DNA of 64,000 nucleotides from Halanaerobiales bacterium (GTDB lineage Bacteria > Bacillota > Halanaerobiia > Halanaerobiales > DTU029), in the NCBI GenBank assembly GCA_022360715.1, contig JAKSCG010000029.1:1-64000 (forward strand), read 5' to 3'. Both the position numbers and the translations under genes were made by a program. Below are positions 37,362-45,642 of the stretch, in pieces. Within the stretch, counting starts at the first letter, position 1, and every line of letters begins with the position of its first letter. The notes beneath the pieces are model-generated. The model searched no databases. It worked only from the letters and a program-made list of their open reading frames with translations, and had not been told where the DNA came from.

Positions 37362-39011
37362 TCAACAACTACCGCTATATCTTGAACCTTCGGGTATCGC
37401 TTCTCTTCTTTCTCTTTTTATTGCCATCATTTTATGAACTGTATAAACCGTTAGGAAGCCGATCGTGCAAATCATGAATATAAGCATGGCAAGGGATACC
37501 CAATTTCGGCTGTTTAGAAAGCCTACCATCTGATACAGAACGGCGGCCACAGCACTGGGGTAGACAATACAGATGGGAAGGAGCACAAAGATAACAAATT
37601 TAAAATCGAATACCTTGTTCTCCTTATACCTTTTAATCAGCATGAGAGCTAAAGGCACCAATAACAAAGTTAGTGAACCGATGGCAATACCCGACCATAA
37701 ATCCATATAGGGCACCGTCAGCATGACAACTACCACAATAACCATATAAAGAGCACTAGAAGCCCATACATTCTTTTTTATCCTACTCCTGTCCGGGGCC
37801 ATTTCTTCCATAACGTAACGTCCCGCTCGTGCCCAGGAATCTAGAGTAGTTAACAGCAACGCCGAGAAGGTAAGGGCCCCAATGGTTGTTGCCCAAACTG
37901 GGTTGATCCCAAGCATGGTTAAACAATTGCCCATAGCTGCTGAGAATGCTGCCCCTGCGTTGACGTAAGCCCTTTCTAAAAACTGATCATATGTAAATAA
38001 CACCATAATCATTGCCGCTGAAATACCTGCCATAAGTGTCTCTCCCTGCATCCCTCCAAAGGCAACAAAGTAACCGTCTTTTTCGTTACTAAGCTGTTTG
38101 GATGTTGTTCCTGAAGAGATTAAGCCATGAACGCCGCTTGCGGCTCCGCAGGTTATTGTGGCCATAATCATGGGCCACAGCGGCCCCCTTACAGTATTAA
38201 AACCTACGAATGCGGGCATGAGGATCGGGGGTCTTACAATTAACAAAGAGACAGCGGCTAAAATCATGCCCCCTATAACCAGTGTAGTGTTTAGGTAATC
38301 CCGCGGTGCTAATAATAGCCATACTGGCAGCGTCATAGCAAATAGTGTATAGATAACAAAAATAATTAACCACGTATTATAGGAAAAGACCAACGGGAAA
38401 TTGGCCCCGATGCCACAAACCCCTAATATTACCACAACACAAGCCAGGGTAGTTATCAACAGAGGATAGCCCTTCTTTAAACAAATACCAAAAAGCATCG
38501 ATATAGGAATCAGGCTTAGTACTGGAACACCCGCTTCCGGCACGTCGACAAGGGTACCGGTCATTACCACAATGAACATGGCTGTCACCAAAATGCTGGC
38601 TACGAAATATAAAATACTAAGCAGCTTTCCTGTGTTTTTGTTAATGTTCTCCTTGGCTATTTGGCCTAAACTTTTCCCTTCATTTTTAACAGATAGCATT
38701 AAGCTAAAATAATCGTTGGTGGCACCAATAAGATGCACACCGACAAGCATCCAAACCAAGGAAGGCAACCATCCCCAAATTAGGCCAATAATGGACGCAA
38801 CAATAGCTGTGGTCCCTGCCACACTCATCCAATGGTGTCCAAAAAGCACATACTTATTGGTTGGTGTAAAATCTCTTCCATCGTTCTTTTGCCTAGCTGG
38901 AGTAATAGCGTCCTCATTTACTTCCACCAACTCTTCCAAAGGCTTTTTAATGGTCTTGTGTCCAATCCCTAAGGCTACCCATGATCCAAGCAAATAAGTT
39001 AAAATACCCAT
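37362..39011 (-). CDS. cstA: CstA family carbon-starvation peptide/pyruvate transporter
   Basis: 549 residues with about 15 membrane segments, the CstA fold. The conserved cytoplasmic DGRDFTPTNKYVLFGHHW motif lies near residue 45. Later motifs are GVHLIGATNDYFSLMLSVKN and GLISSGTTSKQL. Members import pyruvate or peptides when other carbon is scarce. The chain is shorter than E. coli CstA (about 700), a length common in Firmicutes. ATG start with GGGGGAGGAATG. Its codon choice looks less AT-ending than the neighbours, so later acquisition is possible. No regulator is adjacent. Confidence 0.9.
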   Translation of the reverse strand: MGILTYLLGSWVALGIGHKTIKKPLEELVEVNEDAITPARQKNDGRDFTPTNKYVLFGHHWMSVAGTTAIVASIIGLIWGWLPSLVWMLVGVHLIGATNDYFSLMLSVKNEGKSLGQIAKENINKNTGKLLSILYFVASILVTAMFIVVMTGTLVDVPEAGVPVLSLIPISMLFGICLKKGYPLLITTLACVVVILGVCGIGANFPLVFSYNTWLIIFVIYTLFAMTLPVWLLLAPRDYLNTTLVIGGMILAAVSLLIVRPPILMPAFVGFNTVRGPLWPMIMATITCGAASGVHGLISSGTTSKQLSNEKDGYFVAFGGMQGETLMAGISAAMIMVLFTYDQFLERAYVNAGAAFSAAMGNCLTMLGINPVWATTIGALTFSALLLTTLDSWARAGRYVMEEMAPDRSRIKKNVWASSALYMVIVVVVMLTVPYMDLWSGIAIGSLTLLLVPLALMLIKRYKENKVFDFKFVIFVLLPICIVYPSAVAAVLYQMVGFLNSRNWVSLAMLIFMICTIGFLTVYTVHKMMAIKRERREAIPEGSRYSGSC

Positions 39012-39169
39012 ATCATTCCTCCCCCAAAATTATTATTCGCTATGCTGTTCTTTTTCCTTTAACAATTATATTTATTCTAATTTTTCCGCTAGCAGTCTAA
39101 TGTTTTCGTGTTCTGCTTTCAGTGGTATTATTATATAATAAAGGAAAAAAGCCAAGCCGGAGCAAGCCC

Positions 39170-39739
39170 TTACCAATCCCATAACTCTCTGTTACTGGTT
39201 GAGACTGCCAGTACTCCTTGTTTCAGCAATTCTTCTACTTCATTTCTTTTCCTGATTAATCCTCCGGCAATAATCGGACATGATACCCGGTCTTTAATAT
39301 GTTCAATAAAATATGGTGCCGCAATTCCCGGTAAAATTTCGACAGCATCGGGTTGGTTTTGTTCCAGTATATTTTCCCCGGTTTTCAAGGCAGCAGAATC
39401 CAGTAAAAATAGACGTTGGATTGCCATCAACCCCTCATTCTTCGCCGCTATAATCAAATTACTTTTTGTGGTAACAATCCCATCACATAAAGCATTTTCC
39501 GCCAGATAGCGTACCCCTTTTTTATCCCGGCCGATCCCCTCGACCAGATCGATATGCAAAAATACCAGTTTATCATATTTACTGGCCATCTCCATTATTC
39601 GCGGTAAGGCGAAAATATCACCGTATAAAATAAAAAAGGCGATAACTTCACTTTTAACAGCCTTTTCTAACATTTGATCATTGCGTAGACCAGCGATAAC
39701 CGGATATTTTTTAAAGTAATTTTTTAAATGTTTCACTTT
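39170..39739 (-). CDS. glpP: Glycerol-3-phosphate responsive antiterminator
   Basis: 189-residue TIM-barrel-like GlpP. It binds glycerol-3-phosphate and then the leader RNA of glp genes. Recognisable stretches are PVIAGLRN near the start, FFILYGDIFALP, FLHIDLVEGIGRD, and PIIAGGLIRKRNEVEELL near the end. The GTG at 39739 (MKHLKNYF) is five bases after GGGG. The in-frame TTG at 39751 has no site. It is the last gene of the glp operon, right after the DUF1667 gene. The leader hairpins before the first gene of this operon are its likely target. Confidence 0.92.
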   Translation of the reverse strand, partial: KVKHLKNYFKKYPVIAGLRNDQMLEKAVKSEVIAFFILYGDIFALPRIMEMASKYDKLVFLHIDLVEGIGRDKKGVRYLAENALCDGIVTTKSNLIIAAKNEGLMAIQRLFLLDSAALKTGENILEQNQPDAVEILPGIAAPYFIEHIKDRVSCPIIAGGLIRKRNEVEELLKQGVLAVSTSNRELWDW

Positions 39740-39756
39740 AACCCCTTCCAATTACA

Positions 39757-40137
39757 TTATTTTCTTGCCACTGTTGTAGTGGCAATTAGATCGACTCCTG
39801 TCCCCATTAAATCCTTTCTAATAATTTGCCCAATGCTTACCGGTGCCTTTACTTCAATCCGGGCAATTTCATTCATTGACGATAACAACAATCCCTTCGG
39901 AATCGGTGCTGCCGTTTTAACCGAAACAACCGGCAATTCTCCGTTACTGACCCGAACAGTAGTCGGTAAAATTCGAGTTGGGTTAATAAATTCTTCCCGG
40001 GCATATTCCTTTCCGCGCGGACAGGAGTAATTACTGAGCTGACTAATCGTTCCGTTTTCACTTTCGACCACTATCCGGCAGCCTTTCGGACAACCGATAC
40101 AGATGATGTTAGCCTTATTTATTATATTTCGTGACAT
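39757..40137 (-). CDS. DUF1667 subunit of the glycerol-3-phosphate dehydrogenase set
   Basis: About 126 residues with a cysteine-rich N-terminus (CIGCPKGCRIVV, then SCPRGKEYA), typical of DUF1667. These small proteins nearly always follow a GlpA-type dehydrogenase and an FAD/NAD oxidoreductase, and the cysteines may hold a metal or cluster used in electron transfer. The ATG at 40137 follows AGGATG by ten bases. The longer in-frame start at 40176 would overlap the preceding gene by 32 bases. The biochemical role is not established. Confidence 0.88.
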   Translation of the reverse strand: MSRNIINKANIICIGCPKGCRIVVESENGTISQLSNYSCPRGKEYAREEFINPTRILPTTVRVSNGELPVVSVKTAAPIPKGLLLSSMNEIARIEVKAPVSIGQIIRKDLMGTGVDLIATTTVARK

Positions 40138-40144
40138 CCCGGGA

Positions 40145-41425
40145 TCATCCTTCCTTTTCTCTTGAATTTTTTTCAACAGAAACTTTTATATACGCAGTCT
40201 TCTCCCCGATTATTGCTTCCGGGAGAAAAAAAGTAACCATTTCGCCGGGGGTGACGATCGACCTTCGATAAGACAGTATGGTTTTCTCTCCTTCGGCAAT
40301 TAAATCTATCCGCACATCTTCGGCCGGTCTTCTGACCCGCAGAAAAAGTTTTACCCTTTTTCGATCGACTTGCTCATAAGCAATTTGTTGCGGCACAATA
40401 TAAGCGACGTTTGTTCCCGGAAGCAAATTCAGCACTTGCTCCCGCTTAACTCTCATCCCTTTTAAATAATCAGCAACGGCTTTACCGGCAATCTCGGCTT
40501 CTTCAGTCACATAATCCACCAGGTCATGGACCTGGAGAACATTTCCACAGGCAAAAACCCCTTTGAGTACTGTCTCCCTTAGCTCATTAACTATTGGTCC
40601 TCCAGTTATCCGATCAAGTTCGATTCCCATCCCTGTTGAAAGCTCATTTTCCGGGATTAAACCAACTGAAAATAAAATGGTATCACAGTCGATCAGTTCT
40701 TCCGTCCCCGGTATCGGCTGCAAACTTTGATCAACCCGGCTAATAACAACACTATCTACCCTCTTTAACCCATTAATTCTGGTAATAGTATGTTGGAGTC
40801 TGAGCGGAATCCCAAAATCATCCAGGCATTGCACCTGATTCCTGAGCAATCCTGAAGAATAGGGCATAATCTCTAAAACTGCTTTAACCTCTGCTCCCTC
40901 CAGCATCATTCTTCTGGCCATGATTAAGCCGATATCTCCCGAGCCCAGGATTATTACTTTTTTACCGGGTAAAAAACCCTCAAGATTAACATAACGTTGG
41001 GCCGAGCCGGCAGTAAAGATCCCGGCCGGTCTGGTGCCGGGAATCAGGATTGCCTCTCTGGTCCTTTCCCGACAACCCATCGCCAGAACGATTGCTTTTG
41101 CTTGGATCTGCAAGATCCCGTCAGAGCGATTCATCGCTGTAACAAGCTTATCTTGACTAATATTAACAACCATTGTTTCACTTTTAATCTTAACCTGGCT
41201 TTTTTTAATCTTTTCAATAAAACGGTGAGCGTACTCGGGGCCGGTTAGCTCTTCCCGAAAATATTCCAGGCCAAAGCCGTTATGGATACACTGCTGTAAG
41301 ATTCCCCCCAGGTACTTATCCCTCTCCAACAGTAAGATTCGTTTAACCCCATTTTTTTCTGCCGCCAGGGCAGCAGCTAGCCCCGCCGGACCAGCGCCGA
41401 TTATTACTAGGTCATGGTTGATCAT
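40145..41425 (-). CDS. FAD/NAD(P)-binding oxidoreductase, GlpA partner
   Basis: 426 residues, two-dinucleotide-binding fold. FAD motif VIIGAGPAGLAAALAAE at residues 6-22, GCRERTREAILIPGTR in the middle, and NAD motif VIILGSGDIGLIMARR near residue 154. It overlaps the glpA-like gene by four bases (41422-41425), so translation is coupled. In this three-gene arrangement it likely passes electrons from glycerol-3-phosphate oxidation to an internal acceptor. The final acceptor is not shown. Confidence 0.9.
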   Translation of the reverse strand: MINHDLVIIGAGPAGLAAALAAEKNGVKRILLLERDKYLGGILQQCIHNGFGLEYFREELTGPEYAHRFIEKIKKSQVKIKSETMVVNISQDKLVTAMNRSDGILQIQAKAIVLAMGCRERTREAILIPGTRPAGIFTAGSAQRYVNLEGFLPGKKVIILGSGDIGLIMARRMMLEGAEVKAVLEIMPYSSGLLRNQVQCLDDFGIPLRLQHTITRINGLKRVDSVVISRVDQSLQPIPGTEELIDCDTILFSVGLIPENELSTGMGIELDRITGGPIVNELRETVLKGVFACGNVLQVHDLVDYVTEEAEIAGKAVADYLKGMRVKREQVLNLLPGTNVAYIVPQQIAYEQVDRKRVKLFLRVRRPAEDVRIDLIAEGEKTILSYRRSIVTPGEMVTFFLPEAIIGEKTAYIKVSVEKNSREKEG

Positions 41426-42933
41426 TGCTGCTCCCCTCCCCCGGTGTAATTTTTTTGTTCCCTAAGCCAATCTTTGGTTCTGGCCTTTAAAATTGCTGAA
41501 CCCGCCCCTTTTTTGGTGATCGCCAGCGGGGAAAGGCCTAGTTCTTCGGACATTATCGCCAGGAGTCGTGGCTCGCAGAAACCACCTTGACAGCGGCCAG
41601 CTCCCGTTCTGGTCCGTCGTTTGACTGCATCAATACTTTGGGCCGGCACCGGGTCATTGATAGCACTGATAATCTCTCCTTTACTGATCTTTTCACACCG
41701 ACAAATTATTTCGCCATATTCAGGGTGATCATCAATAATCTCCTGCCATTTTTCTAAATCGTTTTGGGCCAGATACTCAGTAAAGATCAACTTTTTCGGC
41801 AATTCCTCAATAAAATCATCGCGATAAGTCAAAGTCAGGCCAGGATTTATCCGGGAAAGAGTATCCTTAACCAAGTCGGTTACGCTTTTGGCAATGGCCG
41901 GGGCTGAAGTCAGTCCGGGTGATTGAATCCCGGCAACATTAATCAAGCCGACACAATTAGCCGACGGTCCAATAATAAAATCATCTCCCTCAGCGGTAGC
42001 TCTTAATCCGGAAAAAGAGGCAATAACATCTTTCCGACTTAAGCCGGGCAACAATTTTTTGGCGCCATCATAGACTTCCTTCAAACCGGTTGAGCTAACG
42101 GCCAGATTTTCTCTGGCGGTACTTAGCGAGGAGTTAGGGCCGATTAATAGGTTTCCGTGAACGGTAGGAGTAACCAAAATCCCCTTGGAGTGCTTGGTCG
42201 GTATCGGAAATATAACATGATTAACCAGATCCCCCCAATTTTTATCCAACAGGTGATATTCACCTTTGCGGGGTGTAATTTTGATCTGATCACCGGCCTG
42301 TTGGGCAATTTTATCTGAATATAGTCCGGCGGCATTAATAACAATTGTTGCCGCAATCTTACCCCGATTGGTCTCTACTCCCCGGATTTTTCCGGCTTCG
42401 ATCATCAGACCGTTTACCTCGGTCTCCAATAGCACTTTGACCCCGTTTAAAACAGCACTATTAGCCAGGGAGATGGTAAATTCATAACTGGAGATGATCC
42501 CGGCTGATGGAGCATAGAGAGCAAATCTGGCCTGTTGATTTAAATTAGGTTCCATTGCCCGCAGTTGCTCTCTTGCTAAGATCTTTAGGTTTTTTATCCC
42601 GGCCTGTTGACCCTTAATCTCTTCTTGGATTAATACTTTTAAATCCGCTTGGTCAAAGCCAACTACTAAGGAACCGATTCTTTGAAAAGGGACGTTCAGT
42701 TTACGGCATAATTGATCAAACATCGGGTTGGCTTCGATATTTAGCTGGCCTTTCAAGGTAGTCTGATCGGCATTATATCCGGCATGAATAATCCCGGAAT
42801 TAGCTTTACTGGCGCCCATGGCCACATCATCTTCTTTTTCCAGTAAAATAATATTAAGATGGTAGCGGGCTAACTCCCGGGCAATAGCTGTTCCGGTCAC
42901 TCCCCCTCCAATAACGACTACATCTGTTTTCAT
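41422..42933 (-). CDS. glpA: Anaerobic glycerol-3-phosphate dehydrogenase, GlpA type
   Basis: 503-residue FAD enzyme oxidising glycerol-3-phosphate to dihydroxyacetone phosphate. The FAD motif VIGGGVTGTAIARELAR starts at residue 7. MGASKANSGIIHAGYN near 40 is typical of the family. The C-terminal [2Fe-2S]-type BFD-like domain has CRCEKISKGE and GRCQGGFC with four cysteines near residues 420-460. ATG start with AAGGAGGAGG. First gene of the operon glpA-FAD/NAD-DUF1667-glpP, behind a long leader with competing hairpins. Confidence 0.93.
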   Translation of the reverse strand: MKTDVVVIGGGVTGTAIARELARYHLNIILLEKEDDVAMGASKANSGIIHAGYNADQTTLKGQLNIEANPMFDQLCRKLNVPFQRIGSLVVGFDQADLKVLIQEEIKGQQAGIKNLKILAREQLRAMEPNLNQQARFALYAPSAGIISSYEFTISLANSAVLNGVKVLLETEVNGLMIEAGKIRGVETNRGKIAATIVINAAGLYSDKIAQQAGDQIKITPRKGEYHLLDKNWGDLVNHVIFPIPTKHSKGILVTPTVHGNLLIGPNSSLSTARENLAVSSTGLKEVYDGAKKLLPGLSRKDVIASFSGLRATAEGDDFIIGPSANCVGLINVAGIQSPGLTSAPAIAKSVTDLVKDTLSRINPGLTLTYRDDFIEELPKKLIFTEYLAQNDLEKWQEIIDDHPEYGEIICRCEKISKGEIISAINDPVPAQSIDAVKRRTRTGAGRCQGGFCEPRLLAIMSEELGLSPLAITKKGAGSAILKARTKDWLREQKNYTGGGEQQ

Positions 42934-43109
42934 GCGAACCTCCTCCTTTATACTGAGCGCTGATGGAAAATAAAAAAACCATTTTATTAACTTGAGCGCA
43001 GTGGATTAAAGGGTTAAGCTCACCCAAGTTAATAAAATGGTTTTCTCCGTTTAGTCTCTACCATTTTATTTATTTCTTCTATGCAGTTTAAGATTCTTTA
43101 ACATTACTA
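42934..43109 (-). promoter_or_regulatory. glp leader with antiterminator/terminator switch
   Basis: About 176-base 5' leader. On the minus strand AATAAAATGGT (43070-43060) can pair with ACCATTTTATT (43041-43031), forming an antiterminator. The same segment belongs to a perfect 20-bp stem (43044-43025 with 42994-42975) that is followed by seven T, an intrinsic terminator. The two structures exclude each other. The GlpP gene sits in the same operon, so GlpP with glycerol-3-phosphate is the probable switch. Confidence 0.85.
42971..43044 (-). terminator. Attenuator terminator in glp leader
   Basis: Arms 43044-43025 and 42994-42975 (20 bp, perfect), a 30-base loop with its own short helix, then a T run at 42978-42972 on the minus strand, about 40 bases before the glpA start codon. 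Confidence 0.88.
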
Positions 43110-43115
43110 TTTACT

Positions 43116-43144
43116 ATTATAACCTTTTCTTTCTCTAAAATCAA
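43116..43144 (-). promoter_or_regulatory. Sigma-A promoter of glp operon
   Basis: Minus-strand TTGATT (43144-43139), 17-bp spacer, perfect TATAAT (43121-43116). It lies just past the stop codon of the HAD phosphatase gene. Confidence 0.8.
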
Positions 43145-43157
43145 ACTCCCTTTCAGT

Positions 43158-43943
43158 TCAAAGCAAGCGGGCAATTTCTTTAAGATCAGGAAAAACATAG
43201 TCCGGTTTTTCCTGACAATTCTTCAAGTCACATTCTCTGGTCTCCCCGCTTAAGACAAGGATACTTGTGATACCGGCATTAATACCGGTTTGGATATCGG
43301 TATATAAACGGTCACCGATTAAAGCTGTTTTCCCCTTGGGGATTCCGCTTTTTTCCAGGACATAATCAACCATTAAAGGATTCGGTTTCCCGATAATTAG
43401 GGGTTCACGACCAGTTGAAGCCTTCAAAAGACTAATCATGGAACCACAGTCCGGCATTGTTTTACCATTCTCAAGTGGACAGACATAATCAGGATTTGTC
43501 GCCAAATATGGCACCCCTTTTAAGATTAAATCATGTGCATCCCATAACTTTTGATAATTTAAAGTTGTATCAAAGCCCAGTACGATAAAATCAATTTTCT
43601 GGGTTCGCTCAGTAGCAATTTTAAGGTTAGCCGTTTGGAATTCCTGGTGAAGTGAATTAGTACCAACTAAATATACAGTCGCATCGGCCTGGAGTTTTTT
43701 AATATAATCGGCTGTAACCTGACCCGAGTTAATAATCTGTTCGATACTACTCTCAATCCCCAGCTTAGCTAGTTTTTTTTGATAGTCACGGGAATTTTTA
43801 GAAGAATTGTTGGTTAAAAAGAAATATAAGCGGTTGGAGGCGGTCACTTTTTTAATAAAATCAAGAGCACCATCAATTAATTTATTCCCCAGGTAAAGAG
43901 TCCCGTCCATATCCAGGATAAAGCATTGAATGTCTTTAAACAA
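43158..43943 (-). CDS. HAD phosphatase, NagD/AraL type
   Basis: 261 residues of the HAD-IIA group. The nucleophile motif LDMDGTLYLGN is at residues 9-19, FLTNNSSKNS near 43, and the late KPNPLMVDYVL and GDRLYTDIQTG (acidic metal-binding motif) near 210. Relatives dephosphorylate sugar phosphates, glycerol phosphate or nucleotides. Next to a glp operon, glycerol phosphate is a reasonable guess but only a guess. TTG start at 43943, nine bases after AGGTGA. It follows the phosphate transporter gene. Confidence 0.88.
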   Translation of the reverse strand: MFKDIQCFILDMDGTLYLGNKLIDGALDFIKKVTASNRLYFFLTNNSSKNSRDYQKKLAKLGIESSIEQIINSGQVTADYIKKLQADATVYLVGTNSLHQEFQTANLKIATERTQKIDFIVLGFDTTLNYQKLWDAHDLILKGVPYLATNPDYVCPLENGKTMPDCGSMISLLKASTGREPLIIGKPNPLMVDYVLEKSGIPKGKTALIGDRLYTDIQTGINAGITSILVLSGETRECDLKNCQEKPDYVFPDLKEIARLL

Positions 43944-43967
43944 CTTGCTTGTTCACCTCAATTTTTT

Positions 43968-44900
43968 TTAGGTAATAAAGATAAAAAAATAGGTAAGGAT
44001 TAAGCTGATTAACCCGGCAATAGTAGGTGTCCCCAGCCAACCAAAAACAATATTTTTAACAGTTTGTCGATTAATAAAATTCATCCCTTTAATTAAACCT
44101 ATTCCGATCACGGCTCCCACAATTGCTTGTGATGTTGATACAGGTATACCGATTTGAGCATAGATATAAACAGTCGTTGCTTCAGCTAAGACGGCAATTA
44201 AAGCATGGAGAGGAGAGAGCTCGGTAATCCCTTTTCCAACAGTCAACATAACACTTTTACTATAGGTTGCTACTCCGGCCGCTATACTCAACCCGCCAAT
44301 TAAAACCCCTTGAAATGTGGTAATCTCCCCTGCTTTAACAAATACTCCGGTTACATTAGCGACATTATTTGCACCTAAAGCATAAGCTCCGTATGACCCG
44401 GCAATCACAAGTCCGATCTTTATAAACTGATCAAGTTTGACCACATCGCGGATCGTCCGGGCAATCACATATGAGAATAACTTGTAGAGAATAATTGCAA
44501 TCAGCATGGCCCCGATCGGAGTAGAAATCCAGGCCAACAGTATTTTTGTTAACGGACTATAGTCGATTGTATTCCTGATAATCCCTGCTCCGATTATTGC
44601 CCCCACAACAGCCTGGGAAGTAGAAACCGGTAGCCTTAACCAGGTCATTAAGGTAACGGTTAAAGCTGCTGCCAGTGAGGTAATAAATGCGGAGTCCAAT
44701 GTCTGGGTGGATAAGCTGGCTAGTGTTTCCATCCCTTTCGCACCTTCAAAAACAGCGCCAAAGATTACAAATACTGATGTTATTATCGCCGCAGTCCAAA
44801 ATTTAATTATCCGGGTAGCAACAGCAGTCCCGAAAATATTGGCCGCATCATTTGCCCCCAGGGCCCATCCTAAAAATACACCGGAAAATAGCTTAAACAT
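43968..44900 (-). CDS. pit: PiT family inorganic phosphate transporter
   Basis: 310 residues, about nine to ten membrane segments, with the two inverted PiT signatures GANDAANIFGTAV near residue 16 and GANNVANVTGVFV near residue 176, and PVSTSQAVVGA/PVSTSQAIVGA in matching positions of the two halves. Symporter of phosphate with protons or sodium. ATG start with GGAAGG. It follows the DUF47 gene by three bases, the usual arrangement for this pair. Confidence 0.93.
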   Translation of the reverse strand: MFKLFSGVFLGWALGANDAANIFGTAVATRIIKFWTAAIITSVFVIFGAVFEGAKGMETLASLSTQTLDSAFITSLAAALTVTLMTWLRLPVSTSQAVVGAIIGAGIIRNTIDYSPLTKILLAWISTPIGAMLIAIILYKLFSYVIARTIRDVVKLDQFIKIGLVIAGSYGAYALGANNVANVTGVFVKAGEITTFQGVLIGGLSIAAGVATYSKSVMLTVGKGITELSPLHALIAVLAEATTVYIYAQIGIPVSTSQAIVGAVIGIGLIKGMNFINRQTVKNIVFGWLGTPTIAGLISLILTYFFIFIT

Positions 44901-44903
44901 TTT

Positions 44904-45560
44904 TTAAACCTTCCGCATGGCAATGATAATTTCGATTTCATCTCCGGCATCCTCTATTTTATCCGATATATTTGCCACCATATTGATAAAATCCCGGTAT
45001 AGGATCTTGGTACAGAGATCAAGGTCAGGTCTTTCTTTGGTTAAACGGGAAATCAATAATCTTTCAATTACATCTACTTCTGATTCCAGTTGATCAATCT
45101 CCAGGACTAACTCAAAAGCCCGGTTAATATCTTTAAATAAAAAACCGACAGCCCGCTGTAATAATTTAAACTGTTTTTCGGTAATGATGAAGATTTCCTC
45201 CAGCTTGCTCTTTCCGATCGATGAAATATCCATATCTTGCAAAAAAATGTAATCGGTTATCGCTTCCGAATAATCAGCAACTTTATCAATACATTCAAGT
45301 AGGGAGAGAAAATCCCTGCGGGTATTGGGTAATAAAAAGCTTTTACCGATCAAAAGATGGATAATCTCTCTCCTGATATTATCTGCTTCCGTCTCCAGAC
45401 TATGGACCTGTTCAGAGAGTTCAAGCACCTGTTTGGATTTTCCCTGTTCAATATACATTTTAATCAAATCAAAAAAAACATCCAGACACTCTTTAACCTT
45501 ATCGGTATGTTTTAAAAATAACTCTTCCACCTTATTAGTATCCGACCAGATACTGGGCAT
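44904..45560 (-). CDS. DUF47 (PhoU-like) partner of phosphate transporter
   Basis: About 218 residues, all-helical PhoU-like protein of the TIGR00153/DUF47 type, which is usually linked to PiT and probably tunes it. Acidic EXXXD-type metal-binding helices are visible (LECIDKVADYSE near residue 92, NISDKIEDAGDEIE near the end). The ATG at 45560 (MPSIWSDTNKVEELF) follows GGGAG by eight bases. The upstream in-frame start at 45614 has no site. Confidence 0.9.
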   Translation of the reverse strand: MPSIWSDTNKVEELFLKHTDKVKECLDVFFDLIKMYIEQGKSKQVLELSEQVHSLETEADNIRREIIHLLIGKSFLLPNTRRDFLSLLECIDKVADYSEAITDYIFLQDMDISSIGKSKLEEIFIITEKQFKLLQRAVGFLFKDINRAFELVLEIDQLESEVDVIERLLISRLTKERPDLDLCTKILYRDFINMVANISDKIEDAGDEIEIIIAMRKV

Positions 45561-45642
45561 ATTGATCACTCCCTCTTTGTTTTTATTATACTTTATTATC
45601 TCTGAAAAAGTCAAAATTAAACCAGCGAAAATAATAATATAA

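Noticed and set aside
39140-39180. Terminator after glpP (G/C-rich stretch before a T run)
   Set aside because: The stretch contains direct copies of AAGCC, not inverted ones, so a stable stem does not form.
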